A DNA stretch of 25,934 nucleotides from a virus. The notes under the pieces are model-generated. The model was not told the origin of the DNA, made no database searches, and saw nothing but the letters and a program-made list of their open reading frames with translations. The stretch is taken from IMG/VR virus record IMGVR_UViG_3300033144_003363, positions 1 through 25,934 of that record; one strand, written 5' to 3'. Numbering within the stretch: position 1 is the first letter of the stretch; each line of letters starts with the position of its first letter. The position numbers were made by a program, and so were the translations under genes. Positions 22,540 through 25,934 of the stretch are shown here, piece after piece.

Positions 22540-22572
22540 GCCCTTGCCTCGGGGCTGCTACGCAATCCGGAA

Positions 22573-22598
22573 GGGACCGGCAGTCCATCGCCGGTCCC
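22573..22598 (+). terminator. Hairpin between tail genes (terminator-like, no T-run)
   Basis: GGGACCGGC (22573-22581) pairs perfectly with GCCGGTCCC (22590-22598) around AGTCCATC. It lies in the 82-base gap between the 130-aa gene and the repeat protein. Without a following T-run it may be a weak terminator, an RNA stability element, or a recombination remnant at the boundary of the host-range genes. Confidence 0.5.
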
Positions 22599-22621
22599 AT
22601 TCGGCTGCCCGGAGGTAGCCG

Positions 22622-25600
22622 ATGGCGACCGTTCCTGTCCTTGAATCCTTTACCGAAGGCTCGGGCTCGTCGACCCAAACAACGGTCACGACCACGGCCA
22701 CGCGACCGGATGACGACGCCTATCTCGTTATCATGGCGAAGGACGACGACAACGCATGGACCTCAATCGACACCGATTGGGGAACGGCGATCTTCGATCA
22801 AGCGATGGGAAACCAGGGACGCCTGACGGCGTGGGCGTTCAAAGGATTAAGCGTACCCGCTTCCTATACGATTGGTCACGATAACGAAGTTACCGAGTGG
22901 TTCTTCGGTCATCTCACTGGAGCGGACGCCGACGACATTATTGAAGCGTTCGGCAACCAAGATGGCTCCGGGTCCACGATAACCGCACCGGAAGTCACAC
23001 CGACGAACAGCGACACACTCATGTTCCGCCTGTTCGGCGCCGACCGCGATAGCGTGAGCGATTCCTCGGAAGGCACGACGGTCATCAACAGAGGCACCGG
23101 GACGGCGCCTAGCGTCTCACTGGTTATCTCCTATGCCAATGGTCCGGCAGGTGGCGCCGGCAGCGGCACGGCAACCGCCACACTTTCGAACGACGAATGG
23201 GCCGGCGCAACGCTTTGCATCAATCCCATTCCAACCATCGACCACGATGGCGCCGTAGATTGGGACGCTGCCGGCGTCCTCACAGGCGCAAACGCGACCG
23301 TTGACCATGAAGGTCTCGGCGCGTTCACCGGCACCGGCACCCTCGAGGAAGCCGTTGGTGTAAGAGGCGCTCCCGGCGCAGCATCCTTCACCGCAGCGGG
23401 CACGATCACTGACGATCCTGAGCCGACCGTATCGAAGAACGTCACGGTTTCGTTGGCGGCGACCGGCAGCCGGCTGGCAGCGGGCTTCGGCACCTTCTCG
23501 GGTGTTGCAGACCTGACAGCCACAGGCTCTCTCGCCGAACAGTCTCAGCTCGATCATCCGCTTGCCTCGTTGTTCGCCGGCGTAGGATCGATCGTCACGG
23601 ATCCGACACCGAACGTCGATCACGGCGCACTGGCGACACTCGCCGGCGCGGGCAGCTTCCTTGTCTCTGACTGCTCTCTCGGTCGCCAGGGCGCCGCTGA
23701 CCTGACGGCGGCTGGCACCCTGGCCGAACAGTCGATCCTCGATCATCCGATCGCTGCGACTATGGCCGCTGCGGGTACGCTCGCCGAGCAATCGATCCTC
23801 GATCATCCGCTCGACATCTCCCTATCGGCTGTCGGTTCCAAGCTGTGGGCTGGCATCGCCGATCATCAAGGGCTGTTCGAAGCGACGGCCACCGGCACGC
23901 TCGCCGACAGCGCCAGCTTTGGTGGCGCCGGGGCGGCCACCCTCGCGGCTGCGGGAACGCTGGCCGACGACGGTTCAATCGTTGATCACCCGGCCACCAT
24001 CACACTCGCCGGCGTCGCCTCTGTCGCGGCGTTCCATCCAGACGGGATCCGCGCGCCTGAGAACGGCACCGATATTCGGCACACCGAAGACGGCGACCAG
24101 CGTGTCACGCAACAGTCTGCTTTCGGCATCGAGCATGACGCCGACGTGGCGTTGTCAGCCGTCGGATCCTTGACCACTCAAGTAAGCCTCGGCCAGCCGA
24201 TCGATGTCTCGCTCAGTGCCGTTGGCAGCAAGGTATGGGCTGGCGTCGGCAACTTCCAAGCCGTCGTAGATCTCACGGCCTCGGGCACGATCGTCGTGAC
24301 CAGCCAGCTCGATCACTCGCTCGATGTCGTCTCGCTGATCGGGGCGGGTAGCCATCTATGGGCTGGGTTTGCAAACTACCAAGGGCTCATCGGTCTTACC
24401 GCCACCGGCACGCTCGCGGAACAGTCGCAGCTCGATCATCCGATCAGCGCACCGACGATGGCGGCGGTCGGCTCGATCGCTTTCGATCCAGCGCCAGAGG
24501 TGACGATTGTCGGCGAGGCCGCGGTCGCGGGTGTGGGCACACTCACACCTACCGTCACCACGATGGATTTCAGCGTCGACGCCTCTCTGAGCGCGACAGG
24601 CAGCCGTTTGGCAGCAGGAGTAGGCACCTATCAGGGTCTAGCGGCCTACACGGCCTCCAGCACGCTCCTGGAACAATCGATCCTCGACCATCCTATCGCC
24701 GCTTCCTTGAGCGCAACCGGCAGTCAGGTATGGGCTGGCTTCGGAAACTTCCGTGGCCTGGCGGACCTCACCGCTACGGGCACGCTTGCCGAGCAATCGG
24801 TCCTCGACCATCCGCTTGATGTTTCGCTGGCTGCCGTGGGCAGTCACCTGTGGGCTGGCCTTGCCAACTACCAGGGCCTCGGTGAATTCATCGGCACCGG
24901 AGGCCTCGCCGAGCAATCGATCCTCGATCATCCTATCGATGCAACGATGACGGCTGCGGGATCTCTGCTAGAGCAATCGATCCTCGATCATCCGTTGGAT
25001 ACGGCGCTATCTGGCACAGGCACGATGACGGGCGACATCGATCTTGGCGGCACAACGGGAGCGGTCCTCGCGGCGATCGCCAGCATCGATGAGGCTGTCG
25101 TCGCGATGAACTATCGCGGCGCCGGCGTCTTCGCCAGCACCGGCACACTCGCAGAGCAATCGACCCTCGACCACCCGAACAGTGCCAGCATGGGGGCTGT
25201 TGGCTCCCTGATCTCTGCCGTCAATCTCGACCAGCCAGTGTTGGTCGACCTCTCGGCGATCGGCTCGAACCTCTATGCGGGCATCGGAAGTTATCAGGGC
25301 GTTGCCGCCCTATCGGCGACCGGTAGCTTGACAGACGCGGCGGTGGTGGCTCTCGGTGGGGCGATGTCCGTCTCGGCTGCGGGCACGATCGCTGCCGCTG
25401 TCGTGCCTACCTTCGCAGGAGCCACAAGCCTGACGGCGACCGGATCGATCGTGGACGCCTCGGGCTTCACGGCCTACGCCGGGTCGACCTGGGTGTTGCC
25501 ATTTGCCCTCGGCCGACTGACCGAAACCGGGCTCGAGCGTATCACCGAAGGCAGCGATTTCCGTATCACCACGATCTCAGGGGGTGGCCCCCTTGGTGTG

Positions 25601-25699
25601 TGGCAAATCCCGATCGTCAAAGTGAGATATAACACCGCTTGGGTCACTCCCCTTGGCGGCTACGTCAAAGACAGCGGCCAATGGAAAAGGATGGATTAG
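22622..25699 (+). CDS. Long repeat-containing tail protein (putative host-contact protein)
   Basis: The 1025-aa product starts at 22622 behind CGGAGGTAG. Residues 1 to about 200 form a beta-rich domain (VPVLESFTEGSGSSTQTTVT; WTSIDTDWGTAIFDQAMGN; FGHLTGADADDIIEAFG). Residues of about 205-960 are built from a unit near 20 residues, consensus L-T/S-A-x-G-T/S-L-A-E-Q-S-x-L-D-H-P-x-D. Nine copies keep EQSxLDHP, and eight copies of a [LV]-[WAY]-A-G-x-[AG]-x-[FYH]-[QRS] variant alternate with them. The C-terminal 60 residues (GRLTETGLERITEGSDFRIT; WQIPIVKVRYNTAWVTP; VKDSGQWKRM) carry motifs common at the ends of phage tail proteins. I infer an elongated fibre or tail decoration contacting the host; no enzymatic motif is seen. 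Confidence 0.75.
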   Translation: MATVPVLESFTEGSGSSTQTTVTTTATRPDDDAYLVIMAKDDDNAWTSIDTDWGTAIFDQAMGNQGRLTAWAFKGLSVPASYTIGHDNEVTEWFFGHLTGADADDIIEAFGNQDGSGSTITAPEVTPTNSDTLMFRLFGADRDSVSDSSEGTTVINRGTGTAPSVSLVISYANGPAGGAGSGTATATLSNDEWAGATLCINPIPTIDHDGAVDWDAAGVLTGANATVDHEGLGAFTGTGTLEEAVGVRGAPGAASFTAAGTITDDPEPTVSKNVTVSLAATGSRLAAGFGTFSGVADLTATGSLAEQSQLDHPLASLFAGVGSIVTDPTPNVDHGALATLAGAGSFLVSDCSLGRQGAADLTAAGTLAEQSILDHPIAATMAAAGTLAEQSILDHPLDISLSAVGSKLWAGIADHQGLFEATATGTLADSASFGGAGAATLAAAGTLADDGSIVDHPATITLAGVASVAAFHPDGIRAPENGTDIRHTEDGDQRVTQQSAFGIEHDADVALSAVGSLTTQVSLGQPIDVSLSAVGSKVWAGVGNFQAVVDLTASGTIVVTSQLDHSLDVVSLIGAGSHLWAGFANYQGLIGLTATGTLAEQSQLDHPISAPTMAAVGSIAFDPAPEVTIVGEAAVAGVGTLTPTVTTMDFSVDASLSATGSRLAAGVGTYQGLAAYTASSTLLEQSILDHPIAASLSATGSQVWAGFGNFRGLADLTATGTLAEQSVLDHPLDVSLAAVGSHLWAGLANYQGLGEFIGTGGLAEQSILDHPIDATMTAAGSLLEQSILDHPLDTALSGTGTMTGDIDLGGTTGAVLAAIASIDEAVVAMNYRGAGVFASTGTLAEQSTLDHPNSASMGAVGSLISAVNLDQPVLVDLSAIGSNLYAGIGSYQGVAALSATGSLTDAAVVALGGAMSVSAAGTIAAAVVPTFAGATSLTATGSIVDASGFTAYAGSTWVLPFALGRLTETGLERITEGSDFRITTISGGGPLGVWQIPIVKVRYNTAWVTPLGGYVKDSGQWKRMD
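23236..25490 (+). repeat. Tandem coding repeats (about 60 bp unit) in the long tail protein
   Basis: Near-identical DNA copies of GAGCAATCGATCCTCGATCA recur. E codons of the EQSxLDHP motif start at 23537, 23726, 23786, 24419, 24671, 24791, 24911, 24971 and 25154, spaced by about multiples of 60 bases (20 codons). The copies differ mainly at wobble positions, though several share stretches of 18-24 identical bases. The array is interrupted at about 24010-24135. Confidence 0.85.
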
Positions 25700-25934
25700 A
25701 TGGCTAACGTCAAGATCTCCGATCTCCCCTCTGCGGCGGCGGCGCTTGCTGCCATGCAGCTCGAGGTGAATGACGCCGGTACATCCCGGCGCATGACCGT
25801 CGCGCAGGCAACCACGCTGATCGAGAAGGACGCCCGCAACTGGCTGGCGATCCAAAAGCTCGCACAGGGAACCCCGGTTGCTTCGGGGAGCGCGCTCACG
25901 CTTGGTGCCGATGGCAATATGTTCGACATCACCG
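25700..25934 (+). CDS. Tail protein, N-terminal part (runs off right edge)
   Basis: The ATG at 25700 follows the preceding TAG directly (TAGATG), and AAAAGGAT lies about ten bases upstream. The 78 visible codons begin MANVKISDLPSAAAALAAM, the common 'I-S-D-L-P-x-A' opening of phage fibre or tailspike proteins, followed by NDAGTSRRMTVAQATTLIE. Then QKLAQGTPVASGSALTLGAD with GNMFDIT resembles the start of a beta-rich fibre domain. The product is probably another host-contact protein; its catalytic or receptor part is outside the window. Confidence 0.75.
   Translation, partial: MANVKISDLPSAAAALAAMQLEVNDAGTSRRMTVAQATTLIEKDARNWLAIQKLAQGTPVASGSALTLGADGNMFDIT

Noticed and set aside
23236-25490. CRISPR array
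   Set aside because: The repeats are in frame inside one long gene, vary at wobble positions, and have coding spacers with the same periodicity.
22147-25934. Diversity-generating retroelement near the tail genes
   Set aside because: A Bbp19-like gene recalls phage BPP-1, but no reverse transcriptase and no template/variable repeat pair is visible in the window.

Overview
The window is a GC-rich (roughly 60% by eye) segment of a tailed-phage genome. It carries almost the whole virion-assembly module of a podovirus with T7-like tail architecture. Recognisable components, in order, are small terminase (probable), large terminase, head-tail connector portal, a Bbp19-like protein, scaffold, major capsid, a small head protein, tail tubular proteins A and B, three internal virion proteins, a tail-fibre anchor, and a long repeat-containing tail protein. 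No integrase, repressor, replication gene or RNA polymerase is visible. The host cannot be read directly. The GC content and codon use would fit an alphaproteobacterium, but that is inference.

Layout. Positions 1-808 hold three small genes on the minus strand, one cut by the window edge, each preceded by a GGGAG-type ribosome binding site. Positions 809-1681 form a divergent region of about 870 bases with no credible gene. It is packed with inverted repeats. From about 1145 to 1596 they nest into what looks like a large structured non-coding RNA on the plus strand, with a multi-branch junction, a 69-nt composite hairpin and several GNRA-type tetraloops. Promoter-like sequences lie just upstream of it. 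A TTGACA-based promoter candidate at 1622-1653 precedes the small terminase gene. Positions 1682-4026 hold the small terminase gene and five or six small accessory genes, at least two of them membrane proteins, closed by a clear intrinsic terminator at 4094-4124. Positions 4280-5432 hold four small genes leading into the large terminase. From 5441 to the right edge the structural genes are tightly packed, often with ATGA or TAATG overlaps. They are interrupted only by a GTG-initiated capsid gene with a strong ribosome binding site, a UUCG-capped hairpin after the capsid/head-protein pair (11739-11762), and another hairpin at 22573-22598.

How the genes work together. The terminase pair packages DNA through the portal into a shell built by scaffold and capsid protein. 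The two tubular proteins form the short tail. The three internal proteins would be ejected to breach the envelope; the middle one ends in a lysozyme-like domain. The fibre anchor, a 130-aa protein and the 1025-aa repeat protein would build the host-contact apparatus.

The most notable item is the structured intergenic region (about 985-1596, core 1145-1596) between the leftward genes and the small terminase. It has the size and complexity of the 'ornate large' phage RNAs (GOLLD/ROOL class), but I cannot assign it to a family from sequence alone. Secondary points of interest are the 20-residue repeat array of the tail protein, the lysozyme-like domain with displaced catalytic residues, and paired G/C-tract elements near 2102-2137 and 4151-4189.
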